A stretch of DNA of 64,000 bases, taken from Lenzites betulinus (lineage: Eukaryota; Basidiomycota; Agaricomycetes; Polyporales; Polyporaceae). The stretch is taken from NCBI GenBank assembly GCA_022264855.1, contig JABYQU010000009.1, positions 496,001-560,000 of the forward strand, written 5' to 3'. The first letter of the stretch is position 1, and every line of letters begins with the position of its first letter. Below, in pieces: positions 47,013 to 59,877 of the stretch. Both the position numbers and the translations under genes were made by a program. The notes below the pieces were generated by a model, which did no database searches, was not told where the DNA came from, and saw only the letters and a program-made list of their open reading frames with translations.

Positions 47013-47572
47013 TCATCCGCTGGTACCTGGACATGTACGTCCAGCATATGCAGTGGTGCACGCGCTTCGTGAGAGCTGTAGCACATCAACACGCCGTCGA
47101 ATAGGTGAGAATATGCGCATCAGTGAGCCCTATGTCCGATACATGCTCACTCGTCTGGCATGCCTTCTCTCTGTAGGTGGAAGCAGCCAAAGTCGCACGG
47201 GCGTCGAAAATACATTGGCGGAGCTCCTTAGCGCAGCCTCATGATCTCCTCATGACCCCCGCGAAGGTAGAAATTTTGCTTCATAGCTTTTATATGCTCT
47301 CCGGGGTTCCACGGGGCGGCGCATCCGTCGGTATGCCTCTCCGCAGGGGGATCAACAGTGGGAAACGCGCATCTGCTGATCGAGTCTTACGGCAGCCTTG
47401 AATCCTCAACTGTTCACCGATGGCTTACTATGTTAAAGATCATCGCATGCGGTGTGAACTGTGGAGGTGTTGACGCAAGGTCTTCTCACAGCGCCACCAG
47501 TGGTCGATACATAAACGTAGTTGCTGCCAGTCCACACTCCTTGGGCCTCAGTATCCAATACGGCGACTCGTG
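47013..47572. other. Intergenic, no gene seen
   Basis: Between the Tc1 element and the first carboxylesterase. It presumably contains the esterase promoter. Confidence 0.45.
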
Positions 47573-50019
47573 ATGTTCCCTTTCAAAATCTTGGCTTGTG
47601 TGGTTGCCCTTGCGGGTGCCAGCAATGCTGCCACCGTCTCTGTACAGCTCGACGACGCCACTGTTGTGGGTACGAGCGACGGCACCGTCAGCCAATTTCT
47701 CGGGATCCCCTTCGCTCTTCCCCCGTACGAATGCCTCTCCGCCCACGAGTCCTACGCATACTCTAACAACGGGTTTATAGGGTTGGAACGCTGCGCTTGC
47801 AGATTCCTCAACCTATTCCGCGCTTCCGTGGTGTCATCAACGCGACGACGTTCGGAAATCAGTGCATACAACAAAATGTGACTCCTCCGGCGGTGCCACC
47901 CGGTCTGCCTTCGGAGATCTTGACTTTCATTGGCGAGGGGAAGACCAACAAGGACAGTATACAATCTATCGAACAAAGCGAGGACTGTGGGTGCACAAAG
48001 TGTATGCTTAGGATATCGCTGATATCGTACTGTCAGGTTTGAATATCAACGTTATCGTGCCTGCAGGGACGAAGCCGGGTGATAAACTTCCCATAGCGGC
48101 GGTAGGTCTTTTGAGTACAACCCTGGTACTTGTTGAGAGGCTGATGCGCTTTCACAGTGGATTTATGGAGGTATGCCGGATGTTGCTCTCATTACATGTG
48201 ATTTGACTTTCAATGTCCCTGCAACCAGGCGGGTATCAGGTTGGCTCAAATGCGGTGTAAGTGTGCTGTCGCCAATTCCGAAGTGAATGAGGCTGATGGG
48301 TTTACAGACAGCCAGGTGCCGTCGTTGTCAATCGCTCTATCGCGCTGGGTCAACCTATCATCTTCGTCGCCATGAATTATCGGTGCGCCGCCCTATATGT
48401 AGAGCGTTGTACATGCCGTTTGCTCACGCTGCCGTAATATTCAGGCTAAGTGGTAAGAAAGCATCTCTCCATACGCATGCCCCTGCTAGACTGGTCGACA
48501 GCGTTCGGGTTCTTGGGGGGTCGCGAGATTCAAGAAGCTGGACTAGGAAACCTCGGGCTTCAGGATCGTAAGTTGTCCAGGAAGACACAAGTTATCAAAG
48601 GTTCCGAAACTCATTCGGTCATCGATGTCAGAACGCGAGGCACTCAGATGGGTACAGAAGCACATATCCGCCTTCGGTGGAGATCCGACCAAGGTGACCA
48701 TGTAAGTAAGCCACCCCTCCGATCGTTCGGGTGTACCTCTGACGAAATCCCTTCGACGATGATCAGATGGGGAGAGAGCGCGGGGAGTCAAGCTGTGGCC
48801 TTCCAAATGATCACGAATGGCGGCAACACTGAAGGACTCTTTCGCGCGGGGTGGATGGAGTCGGGCTCGGCTCTGCCGTCGGGAGACTTCTCCAAGCTGC
48901 AGCCTACATTCGACTTCATCGCAGCAGAAACTGGATGTGCCTCTGCGCGCGATATGTTGGCTTGTCTGCGCCAAGTTCCTGCTGATGCCATCACCGCCGC
49001 CATGGACAAGACGCCTACCTTCCTCGGGTTCCAGGTGAGAGATGCGGTCCCGAAACGCAACTAAAGTTTGACGGCCCTGTAGTCCCTCAATACACCATTC
49101 ATGCCCCATGCAGACGGTGTCTTCCTCAGGGACAATCCTCAGAAGCTCGTCTTGCAAGGCAGCGTGGCTGACATACCGTTCGTTATTGGTGAGTGTCCGG
49201 TCCAACGGTAACAGCAGACGCTCGGGCCGTGCTCATCTGATGTGTCAAGGCTCTAATGAGGACGAGGGCACCCTGTTCTCCTTGGCCTCGCTCAATATCA
49301 CGTAAGTCCACACGGTGGACTTTCTGTACAGTGCTCATACCATGCTGCACTTAGTACCGAAGGAGAGCTGGCGGCATACCTGAAAAGCAATTACTTCCCC
49401 AATGCGACGGACGCGACGATCGCGCGACTGTTGGAGCTTTACCCTGCGGATCCCGCGTCTGGTTCTCCCTTCGGCACTGGGAAAAACTTCACATTCTCAC
49501 CGGAATATAAGCGACTCGCCGCGCTTCAAGGCGACTTTATCTTTCAAGCCACACGGCGGTTGATGCTCAGCCAGCGTTCCGGGAAGCAGGTTGTGCGCTC
49601 GTTTCGTGAGTGGCTTTGACAGGCTGTTTCGTATGCATCAGCTTCATCTCACAAACGCTCGCGCCTTCGAACGTCCAGTGAGTGAAAGGAACAAAGTCAC
49701 AGGGATGGGCGCCGTGAGCGATACCGTTGAAGTGGACCTCGGGTGACCTGCTGACCTCCACCACCATGACAACTAGGCACACGGTACAGAGCTTGCCATT
49801 ATTTTCGGGGGGCAAGACATGACCGACTTCCTGGTCCGCTTCGTCAACACGCTGGACCCCAATGGCGGGCCGGAGATTCATTGGCCGGCATACACGCAGA
49901 AGTCTCCGCAGCTTCTAGCATTCGTCGAAGAAGAACCCCGCCTGAAGCTCATCTCCGACACCTTCCGCCAGCAGCCCATGGATTTCTTGACCCAGCTGGG
50001 CATTGCGCAGCCCATCTGA
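47573..50019 (+). CDS. Type-B carboxylesterase/lipase, tandem copy 1
   Basis: Secreted alpha/beta-hydrolase (COesterase family) of about 540 aa with many short introns. The start is MFPFKILACVVALAGASNA (signal peptide); the codon before it is GTG. Blocks in order: DGTVSQFLGIPFA, INATTFGNQC, PIIFVAMNYRLS and FGFLGGREIQEAGLGNLGLQD. The nucleophile motif is WGESAGS (near 48770-48790), then GLFRAGWMESGS. The acid motif is SNEDEGTLFSLASL. The catalytic His motif AHGTELAIIFGG lies near 49775-49812, then DMTDFLVRFVNTLDPNGG. It ends LTQLGIAQPI. Family members hydrolyse carboxylic esters; the substrate is unknown. The full triad is present. Confidence 0.9.
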
Positions 50020-50629
50020 CCCGCCCTGCAGGTATGTTGCCACTGCCGATAATGGTGTGGAGGATGACGTTGTGGCTTGCACTCGAATGATAATCCGTGG
50101 GCATAATCTTCGCTGTAAGGGGGATGGGCGAACTTCAATTCAGGACATAGTCCACATATAGGCAGAGATCGTTTTAAGGATCCGACTGTCAACGATGCCG
50201 AAGCGAGCCGCGCAGCTGTTGGTAACAGCGCAGTGGCGGGACGCACGGGTCCGTCAGACTCCAGACTCGCGTCCGCCTCGGTGGACACTGTAAGCAGCTT
50301 GGGGTACTGCGATTCCCATGCTCGCCCTGCAGAACCTGTTTGATAATCAGGACATATGGGGTGAGTGATGGACGAAGCTCCTGTAGGGCGGATGCTTCGA
50401 AGTTCCCATGAGACGTGTGGTAAATCCACCGCAGGCGTTTAGTGAGTCCGCTGCCCGTCCGACGTTGCACGATAGTGCCAGCACTAACCATATTTTGCGG
50501 CATCAGTAGTCTTCCCGGTGTGCAATTGGCATTGCAGCCGCCCGCCCTTCGTGCGGTATAAGATGGAGTCTAAGCCCTCGGACGGAGGCGTTCAACGCAG
50601 TGCACATCGTGACTGCTTTACATTCCCTT
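50020..50629. other. Intergenic between carboxylesterases 1 and 2
   Basis: No gene seen. GTATAAGATGG at 50557-50567 may be a TATA-like element, about 70 bp before the second esterase start. Confidence 0.45.
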
Positions 50630-53117
50630 ATGCTTTCCTCATCCCTGGTACTACTTCTCTCTGCGGCCGGCTTAGCCAGCGGGGCTGCTGTCAAAGCCCC
50701 TTCAGTGAAGCTGGACAAGGCCTTCGTCATTGGGACAGGCGACGGAATCGTTTCGCAGTTTCTAGGGATCCCGTATGCCCAGCCACCGTGAGTGCACCGA
50801 TGCTGTGTATCGTTGTGTGCAAGTTGTGTGTCACGCTGACCATCCAATGCGGTGATGCATCACAGTGTAGGCCAGCTGCGGTTCCAGCAGCCCCAGCCAG
50901 TGACGTCGTACAAGGGTGTTGTTAACGCAACGACCTTTGGGAACCAATGCGTCCAGCAAGCCCTGGTGCTCCCGAACTTCACAGCCAGCGTACCCGACAC
51001 CATTTCGCAGACGTTGTCTGCCCTCGTTTCAGTCGAAGACCAGGGACCACCGCAGAGCGAAGACTGTGAGTGCAGCATGGGCTATATGGACTGTGCACAT
51101 GGGTTCAACAGTACCCTCAGGTCTCAATCTGAACGTCATCACCCCTGCGGGAGCCACTCCGAGCTCCAAGCTCCCCGTCGTATTCGCAAGTATAGCTTGT
51201 AGCATTTTCATAGAATTCTCACTTACACCATGCACACAGTGGATTCATGGCGGCGAGTATTTTCGTCTGGCAAAGCCGTATGACAGCAACGGCTCACATA
51301 TGTCCCTCAGGCGGATTTCAGGTAGGATCAAATGAGATGTGAGTGAAGTAATCCCGGCGGCGTGGACATGACGGCTACTTTCCGAGAACTCACCGTGTGT
51401 ACCATGCGCAGTGAGCCTGGTCAAGTTGTTGTAAATCGTTCGATCGAGCTCGGGAAACCAATCATCTTTGTGGCAACGAACTATCGGTGAGTCTATATCT
51501 ATTCACAGCGGGAGTACGTCAGGTCGCTAACCTCGTGACCTTCGGATAGTTTGAGTGGTACGTGTGCGAAGTCCATTCCCTTTCAATCGCTGCTAATCCT
51601 GGTCCAGCTCTTGGCTTCCTAGGTGGCAGCGAAATCAAGAACGCAGGGCTTGGAAATCTGGGGTTACAGGATCGTATGTGTCCCTCCATTGAAAGAAGGT
51701 GACGCGCCGTGCTGAAAGCACACGCCTGTCAGAGAGGACTGCTCTTCGATGGGTGCAAAAGCACATCTCTGCTTTCGGAGGCGATCCTACGAAGGTTACG
51801 ATGTAAGCCCCCACTACCCCCGCATCTCAGGCTGTCATGTGCTGAGCAGGCACCCATCCACGAATAGCTGGGGCGAAAGCGCAGGAAGCATTTCCGTTGC
51901 GTCGCACATGATCACGAACGGAGGCAACCCTGAGGGCCTCTTCCGCGCTGCGTGGATGGAGTCTGGTTCTGCGTTCCCTTCAGGTGATATCACGAAAGTT
52001 CAATCCACTTTCGACTTCATCGCATCCGAAGTGGGCTGCGCGTCAGCCCGTGACGTTCTTTCGTGTCTTCGCGGAGTACCCATGACTTCAATCAAGGCAG
52101 CGATGGACCAGACGCCTACCGTCATCTCCTTCGAGGTGAGTAGCATGATGTTGGAGCCCGATGCATATGGTTCCGGCCCGTTAATAGCTGCGCAGGCTCT
52201 CAATATCCCTTACTGGCCACATGCAGACGGAGTATTCCTCAAAGATCACCCTCAACGGCTCGTTATTGAGGGTAGCGTGGCGGACATCCCGTTCGTTGCA
52301 GGTAGGTACTATTACGACATTCCGCGCTCAAACACATCATTGATGCGTATTATCAAGGTTCAAACGAAGACGAAGGCACACTCTTCTCTCTATCTTCGCT
52401 CAATCTCACGTATGCTTCCGCACAGCGCTCCTTCTCTTACACGAAACTCATTGCACTGTCCCGCAGCACCCAGGATGACCTAGCCGGCTATCTGAGGAGC
52501 AATTACTTTCCTGCTGCGACAGGATCGAATATCAACGACGTGTTGACGCACTATCCCGCTGACCCAGCAACTGGCTCCCCTTTCGGCACCGGAGATCAGT
52601 TCGCACTGACGCCAGTTTACAAGCGACTGGCAGCCTTCCAGGGGGATCTGATCTTCCAAGCACCGCGCCGTTTCTTCCTCAGTCAACGCTCGGCCAAGCA
52701 GCCCGCATGGTCCTTCCGTGAGTATTCCCCTGCATCTATCAGACTATGTCAACCAATCTCAACTGGTCGTAACGCCACAGTGAGCCAGCGGAACAAGATC
52801 CCCGGCCTAGGCGCAGTGAGTCAGATTACGTTGTTGTAGTTGAGTATGGGTTGTATACTGAGGCCACCACTCAGATTCACTCGTCTGAGCTTTCCGTCAT
52901 ATTCGGCGGTCAAGACATGACGGACTACCTCGTTCGTTTTGTCACCAGCCTCAACCCGAACGGCGGCAGCGACCTCCACTGGCCGAACTATACGCCCAAC
53001 CACACCCAGCTACTAACATTCTTGGATGGAGATACGCCACTGGAGATCATCCCCGACACGTTCCGCAAGGACGCTACTGACGTGTTGACGCAGCTCAGTC
53101 TCGCGCAGCCCATATAA
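50630..53117 (+). CDS. Type-B carboxylesterase/lipase, tandem copy 2
   Basis: Secreted paralogue of the neighbouring esterases. The ATG at 50630 gives MLSSSLVLLLSAAGLASGAA (signal peptide); the longer frame starts with GTG. Conserved blocks: DGIVSQFLGIPYAQPP, then VNATTFGNQCVQQ, then LGFLGGSEIKNAGLGNLGLQ. The nucleophile motif WGESAGSISVASHM lies near 51870-51910, then AAWMESGSAFPSGDITK. The acid motif is GSNEDEGTLFSLSSLNL, with frame-joined exons near 52300-52410. Then SPFGTGDQFALTPVYKRLA. The His motif IHSSELSVIFGGQDMTDYLV precedes the end LTQLSLAQPI. HSS replaces the HG seen in copy 1, but the His itself is present. Confidence 0.88.
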
Positions 53118-53750
53118 CACTGTACTTCGCTGTGTGAATCATCGCTGTATGTATTGATAGTCGCTGAACCGCGTAACGTACATGAAGTCGGGCAAGGCCT
53201 AATTTACTCCATTATCGATTCTTTGCCTCAAGCCCAGGTTTACCTCCGAGCTCGAGCTTCGTGGAATTGGATCCTCGCTTCGCGGATGCAACGGACACCA
53301 GTCAAGTTATATATGTGCGATTATTTTGATCATCGTGGAGTCATGCAGCCTACATCGTGACTACGGCACTCCGGCACCGGCTCAACTTGAATGATTCGTC
53401 GGAGCCTCTGTCACGACTCACGCCGGCCGGCCCACAGCTAGTTCTAACACCGACATGTTCTCCACACAGGTGAGATCGGCATTGTTGTACAAAACGCTGC
53501 ATATTGACTCTTTGAACCAGCAGATTTGATGTGATGTAAGCGGTGCATTCCCGGTACCACTCGGACTTGGAAGGCACTTGCCGTTAATACCGGCGTATGC
53601 GACTCAGAATGAGTATCGCCCGAGCATAACCCAAAATACCGATGGGATTGAGGACTTCGCGGGACCGATGACCACTCCGTCCAGCATACATAAGAGCGAA
53701 CGAGATGGACAGCAAGCAGCGAACAACACAGCAAGTCCTCGTTCCTCTTC
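53118..53750. other. Intergenic between carboxylesterases 2 and 3
   Basis: No gene seen; presumed promoter of copy 3. Confidence 0.45.
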
Positions 53751-56189
53751 ATGGCTCGTTTGCTCCAATACCTCCTCTACTGGACACCATTCGCATATGC
53801 AGCTCCTACAACTGTAACCCTTGACACAGCGACCGTCTTTGGCACCAGTGATGGTTACACTGATCAATACCTCGGAATCCCTTTCGCTCAGCCACCGTGA
53901 GTAGCGTTGCCCTTCGTTTCATTTTTTATTAGATTGACTCGAATGGCGCACCTTTAACAGAGTTGGGAACTTACGTTTACGGTTACCTCAACCTGTGACG
54001 CCTTACGTCGGTCTCATCAACGCTACTACCTCGGGCAACCAATGCCACCAGCAGGTCTTACCTGCGCCTCCTGTCCCCAGCGGTGCCTCGCCAGAGCTGC
54101 AGGAGTTCATCACTCTTATCTTGGCAAGTCAAGGAACCGGCCCCCCACAAAGCGAAGATTGTAAGCGTTTAGCTGCAGACTTTGCGGGTCACCGAGGTCT
54201 AAATGTTGTTCCAGGCCTGAACATCAACATTATTGTACCCACAGGATCGAAGCCGGGCGATGAGCTCCCAGTCGCAGCGGTATGGTGCTTCATTTATATG
54301 CGATACCAAAGCACTGACGTTTATCTCAGTGGATCTATGGTGGTGAGTAGTGCCCGTCGCATATGTCCGCCCGATGACGAACCCGCCTTTCCACTGGCAG
54401 GCGCATTCCAAGTAGGATCCAATGTGCTGTAAGTCATAGCAAGTAGAGGTGTTATCATATATCTCACGCATCATGTACGTCCGGTAGGGAACCTGGTGCA
54501 GCGATAGTCAACCGCTCTGTCGAACTAGGACAGCCAGTCATTTTTGTCTCCATGAACTATAGGTGCGTCTGCTTCTGACTCGTGGCAGTTCATTATTGAC
54601 CACGCACATAGGTTAAGTGGTAAGAAACGCCGATGCATGAGTATGTCGACACTACTGATGGTAGAGTAGCGTTTGGCTTCCTTGGGGGGCGCGAAGTCGA
54701 GGAGTCAGGTTTGGGCAACCTGGGATTGCAAGATCGTAGGTTTTTAGCCTCTCGAATCCATTTCATGTTAACCTCATCCCCAACTAGAACAAGAGGCATT
54801 GCGATGGATACAAAAGTATATTTCCGCCTTCGGAGGGGATCCAGCAAAAGTTACTATGTGAGTCTAATGTTATAACCATTCGACCATAGCTTACTCACAA
54901 TGTCTCGACGCCTGCAGATTTGGAGAAAGTGCTGGTGCTATATCTGTCGCACATCAGATGCTCGCCAACGGTGGGCATACCGAGGGTCTCTTCCGCGGCG
55001 CCTGGATGGAGTCTGGCTCCGTGTTTCCCGGTGGCGATATCTCAAAAACGCAGTCAACGTTCGATACGATTGTCTCCGAAGTTGGCTGTGAGTCCGCGAC
55101 AGACGCGCTCGAATGTCTGCGCTCCGTCCCCGCCAGTGATATCGTGGCGGCCATGAACAAGACACCAACCATATTCTCCTTTGAGGTTTGTCTGTTCACT
55201 GCTTTTGAATCTCGAATCCGTTTCGACATCAACCCCTAGGCACTCAACCTTCCTTGGATGCCACGCGTTGATGGGGTATTCCTGACAGGCAGTTCGATGG
55301 AGTTGACCAAGAAGGGTGCGATAGCGAACGTCCCATTTGTCATCGGTGAGCATTTTCTATACTAGCGAACCAGCCAGCGATTTAGCTTTACTGATCACTT
55401 CTCTACTCAAGGCACGAATGAAGACGAGGGGACTCTCTTTGCGTTGGCTTCCACAAACATAACGTATGCGTTTTGCCATCCATTTTGGTGGTAGGTGCGT
55501 CTGTGTACTCACATGTCGCTCCGCTGTACCCTTTCAGCACCGAGGCCGAGCTAGCAGGCTACATCAAGAGCAACTACTTTCCTGATGCATCGAACACGAC
55601 CATAGCACAGCTACTGCAACTGTACCCCGCCGACCCGGCGGCTGGTTCGCCCTTCGGGACCGGAGACGAGTTCGCATTCACGCCGGAGTACAAGAGGATT
55701 GCAGCGATCACCGGAGACCTCATCTTCGGGGGGACTCGCCGATTCCTTCTCAGAGAGCGCTCCGGACAGCAAATTGCACGCTCGTATCGTAAGTGCTGTC
55801 CATTTCGCAGTTGTACTACAGTGTTCTCATCGTTGTCTGAAGAGAGCCAGCGGAGCAAGATCCCGGGTCTTGGTGCTGTGAGCTTCAGTCTCCATTGTAT
55901 ATGCTGTGCATCATGTTGACATCCGGGACTCGGATACTCGCGGCAGGCCCACTCTACCGAGCTTGGTAACATATTTGGACCTGGGGATATGACGGACTAC
56001 CTGGTCCGCTTCGTCAACACACTTGACCCGAACGGGGGCTCGGAGATTGAGTGGCCGGTGTACACCACGGAATCGCCGCAACTACTGGCATTTGTTGACG
56101 GTGACACGCCGTTGAAGATAATCCCGGACACGTTCCGTGAGGAGGCGATAGCGTTCTTGACACACCTCATCTTCGAACAGCCGTTTTGA
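53751..56189 (+). CDS. Type-B carboxylesterase/lipase, tandem copy 3
   Basis: Secreted esterase starting MARLLQYLLYWTPFAYAAP (signal peptide). Blocks: GYTDQYLGIPFAQPP, LINATTSGNQCHQQ, AFGFLGGREVEESGLGNLGL. The nucleophile motif FGESAGAISVAHQM (near 54919-54960) is followed by AWMESGSVFPGGDISKTQST. The acid motif is GTNEDEGTLFALASTNIT, then SPFGTGDEFAFTPEYKRIA. The His motif AHSTELGNIFGPGDMTDYLV leads to VRFVNTLDPNGGSEIEWP, ending HLIFEQPF. The triad is complete. Relative to copies 1 and 2, the FGESAGA nucleophile elbow and the GPGD loop differ, so specificity may differ. It lies head-to-tail in the same array. Confidence 0.88.
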
Positions 56190-56411
56190 TTCCGTGCTTT
56201 CGTACTGTACGGAATGACTGGCCCCGTTATATATAGATATTGGTATCGTGATATCCCATCGGTTTGTGCGTGCTAATGTTCACCGCTACAGTACAAGTCA
56301 TGATGTCGGAATAGGAAAGTCGTACAAACTAATGCTCACAGTGATGTGAAACCCAACTTCAAAGAAACAAGGAACAAACTTACGCTCCCTAACACATAGC
56401 TTGCCGTGTCC

Positions 56412-57898
56412 TTACAACAGACCTTCAATGTGTTCTATCCGGATGTCGACGTGCACGCCCGCCTCCTCGAACCGCGCGAGCATCTGCCGCAGCAGCATTC
56501 GCCCCTTCGCGCATTTCCTGAATGCTGAATCATAATCCACCAACCACATGCTCGCTACGGGTGTCCGTACGATCGCGGAGGTGGCCAGCGTGGAGAACGC
56601 CTGATACCGTTGTCTTCCCAATGCTGCGGACTCGCCTTCGGAGCCGACGAGCACGGATGCGAGCCGCTCGAATGCGTCAGCGCAGTCCAGGACACAGTCC
56701 ACCGAGGCACGGAATATGATGGTGAGACACTGAAGATGCGGAAGAGGGGCGGTACAAGATTCGGTTGTCGAGGACGAGGGCGAGCCTGCTAGTGTGTCTG
56801 CAAGCGCGTTGAGGAAGAATGGGTGGACTGGCGACGGCCACCACTTTGTCGGTGTTGGCAGCATGTGTTCGGGGTAGTAGTGGATGGAGAGTGAACGCAG
56901 CTGAGGGCAGCTTTGCAAGACCGCAAAGAGGTCTATAATTTCATTACCTGCCATAGTTAGGTGAGCCAGTCAGTACGGATGGTATCATAGAGCCAGACGG
57001 AAGGGCACTCACGTCCCTCAATGGAGACATCTTCGTTGTATAGCGCATCTGCTATAGCGAACTCAAGATGACGCAGGGAGGATCCCAAAGAGGGGATGGT
57101 CGTATCGGCATGTAAGAGCGGAAGTAGCAGCGTTGGGGCATATAGTGACAGTATCTCCAACGACTGGAGCGAGAGGAACTCCGCAGATTGCTTGAGGAAG
57201 CGCCCCAGTGCTACAAAGTCGGAGCGGGTCGAACCTCCATTTTCAAAACGCCATAGTTTCTTGAGAGACCATGTCGAATAGCGGGTGGTGGATGATGCCA
57301 CAGGCTCCTCGGTTATCACTAGACGCTTGAGGGACCACTGTTGTTGCTGGACATTCACGGGTATCGAAAGCTCGGTTGTTGAGTTTGGCTGCTCCTCCAG
57401 GGTCATCTCGTCGCCAGGCCTGAACATGCTGGCCACGACTACACGGTCCAGGATCAACGTCTCAAGCCTTGGTAGGTCCGCGGCAAGAAGGACTAGACTC
57501 AGCAAGCTGGCCGCGTATACTTCCTGAAGCCTGAGAGTTCGAAGGTTTTGTAGCAGAGCGTATACCTCTCGAGTCACCACAGCGAATCTGTCCCATTCCG
57601 ACTCAGACGGCAGAGCTCGCCTGTCGAGTTCTGGACGAACGATCGCCTTCACGGTGGCCGAGCGTACGCTGAACGCAATCGCAGGGCTCGCGCGGACAAT
57701 GTGTAGAAATTCTGTCGTCTCCAGTAATGGAGTGCCATCGATCCCGTAAGGGAGGGTGATCGTGTTCCAAAGAGCGGGTCGGCAGAGGGTGAGCAGGCGG
57801 TGACATGTTGCAGAACAGTCCGCAAGCGAGAATCGATTCTCTTTCACAAATTGGAGAATATGCTCGAGGATCTCGTCGGACAGGTCGAGGAGGAACAT
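56412..57898 (-). CDS. F-box protein, tandem copy 1
   Basis: Predicted SCF substrate adaptor of 473 aa. The N-terminal F-box-like segment reads LDLSDEILEHILQFVKENRFSL then ADCSATCHRLLTLCRPALW. The rest has Leu-rich segments of LRR type (LRTLRLQEVYAASLL, LETLILDRVVV, SLQSLEILSLYA, LRSLSIHYYPEH) and ends IEHIEGLL. Two exons (57898-57013, 56947-56412) are joined in frame as SIEGRNEIIDLF. This kind of F-box protein is greatly expanded in agaricomycetes. It is paralogous to the gene at 58389-59877, with the intron at the equivalent position. The target is unknown. Confidence 0.85.
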
Positions 57899-58388
57899 AG
57901 CGTGCCGCTGCTGTCACAGATTTGGTGCTATGGATGGGCTGGTATCGCTTTCGAAAGATAGTCCAGTGTGTGAGGCCTGTGAGCCTTGAGCTTGAGGCCT
58001 GAGGCCTTGGGGTCCCGATCCGCCCTCTGTGTCCGAGAGTGAGCATTTTACTGGGCAGCATATGGCAGGCCCTTGAACATACGTTATATACCACACGGTC
58101 AAAATTGTACTTAGAAACACCTCCAAGGGGTGCGATGGGATATCGGCGGGAAGCTTAGAGCAATGCTAGCCGCCTCTTCGGTGACAGCGGTAAGTTTGAA
58201 GAAGGAACTATCACACTATTAAGCGCCCGCCGTAGTGCAGGGCAAGCCTGGCGGCACACGCCGGATACGACTCGGAGTCCGAAAGCCCGCCAGAGAAACG
58301 CCGTGACCGCGATACAGCAGCCACAACACCACCGTACGGAACGCACACAGTATCCTGCCCTCAGGCCTCAGTGCCAGGACGGCCTATC
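57899..58388. other. Intergenic between F-box genes
   Basis: No gene seen. It contains GAGGCCT-type words around 57970-58010, similar to words at 28965-29035. Confidence 0.45.
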
Positions 58389-59877
58389 CTACAACAGCTC
58401 GACGTCGACCCGCACGCCCGCCTCCGCAAAACGCGCCAGCATCGGCCGCAGCAGCGCGCGCCCGTCCACCGTCTGCTCGTGCTGCGCGCCCACCGCGCCG
58501 TCTACGTACGCGCTCTGCACCCACGGCCGCTCGACGGTCGGGCGCGCGCGCACCGTCAGCGCGGAGAACGCGGGGTATCGCCGCTCGCAGGCCCAGGTGT
58601 CGGTGGGCCCGCCACCGTCCGGGGCAAGTTCAGGCAAGCCGGTGTCGCAGTGCTGGGTGAGCACGGACGCGAGGCGCGCGAACGCGGCTGCGCAGCTCTG
58701 CACGCGGTCGGCGCGGGCGGTGAACTCGACGGTGAGATGCTGGAAGTGCGGGAAGGGCACGGGCGCGGGGTCGGGGGCCGTCGGGGGCGGGGCTCTATAT
58801 CCGAGGGTTCTGGCGAGGGCGTCGAGGAAGAAGGGGAAGACGGGCGGGCGCCCCCAGCCCGTGGGGGTTGCCCCGGCTTGGATGACCCCGGCGGAGTAGC
58901 AGAGGGAGAGGGAGCGCAGCTGGCGGCAGCACGGCAGCGCTTCGAACAGCTCTATGATGTCGTTGCCTGTCGGGATCGAATGCCAGTAGCACAACGTCAG
59001 TACGGTGCGATGGGCGATGGACGGCGGACGGCGGAAGTGGGGGGTACTCACGTCCCGCTGGGTCTACATCGCCAAAGACGGTCATGTCCCTGATAGACGT
59101 GCTCAAGTGGCGGAGGACGGCTCCGAAGGGAGCGACCAATGCACTGGGCTCGCGTAGCAGCGGAAGGAAGAACGCCTGCGCATATCGCGATCTGACGCTG
59201 AGCGACTCGAGCGAAACCGAGTCTGCCGACTGCGCGAGGAAGCGCGCCAGCGAGGCGTAGGAGGTGGCCGGTGGCAGGTACAAGTCGGAGCGGCCGCCGA
59301 TCTGCAGACTCTTGAGATTCCATCCTTGCCGGATGGTGATGGCGGCGAGGGCCTCGCTGGCCGGCAGCTCTAACCAGTCCGGCGCCATGTGCTGCTTCTG
59401 TTCATCGTACACCCACGCGCCTTCCATTAATATCCGTTCGAGCACGAGCGTCTCGAGGGTGGGGATGTCCGCGGCAAGAGCGACCAGATTGAGGAAGTTG
59501 GTCACGTATAGCCCTTGGAGCTTGAGAAAGCGGAGGTTTGGGGTTCTGCCGCATACTCCTCGTACTAATTTTACGATCACATCTCCTCTTAACGACCATA
59601 TGATGCGTTTGTTGGGAGTCATCTTCAAGGTGAGCGAGAGGACATAGGAAGCGATCTGCGGATTGATGTCGAGTATGCCGAAGGATACTAGGGCGTCCTG
59701 TATCCGGGGATCGCTGTCGGCCTCGTAAGAGAGGACTATCGTGCTCCAGAGAGAGGGCCGGCAGAGGGTGAGCATGGCATGACATGTTGCCGAACAGTTC
59801 GCGAGCGAGCGTCGATCGCCGTTCAAGGATTGGATGATACACTCGACGATCTCGACGGGCAAGTCGAAGAGAGACAT
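58389..59877 (-). CDS. F-box protein, tandem copy 2
   Basis: A 467-aa paralogue of the previous gene. The F-box-like start is MSLFDLPVEIVECIIQSLNG then LANCSATCHAMLTLCRPSLW. Leu-rich segments follow (LRFLKLQGLYVTNFLNL, LETLVLERILMEG, LKSLQIGG, LRSLSLCYSAG). The end is LARFAEAGVRVDVELL, closely parallel to LARFEEAGVHVDIRIE in copy 1. Exons are 59877-59052 and 58966-58389, joined as PAGRNDIIELF. Intron 58967-59051 is at the same place as in copy 1. The second exon is markedly GC-rich compared with copy 1. Confidence 0.85.

Noticed and set aside
47570..47572. Upstream GTG, TTG or similar codons as starts (47570, 50600, 46686, 34275)
   Set aside because: Nuclear genes start at ATG. In each case an in-frame ATG a few codons downstream gives the expected N-terminus.
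58371..59093. 240-codon plus-strand open frame
   Set aside because: Antisense to the GC-rich second exon of the F-box gene; Arg/Gly/Ala-rich with no domain.
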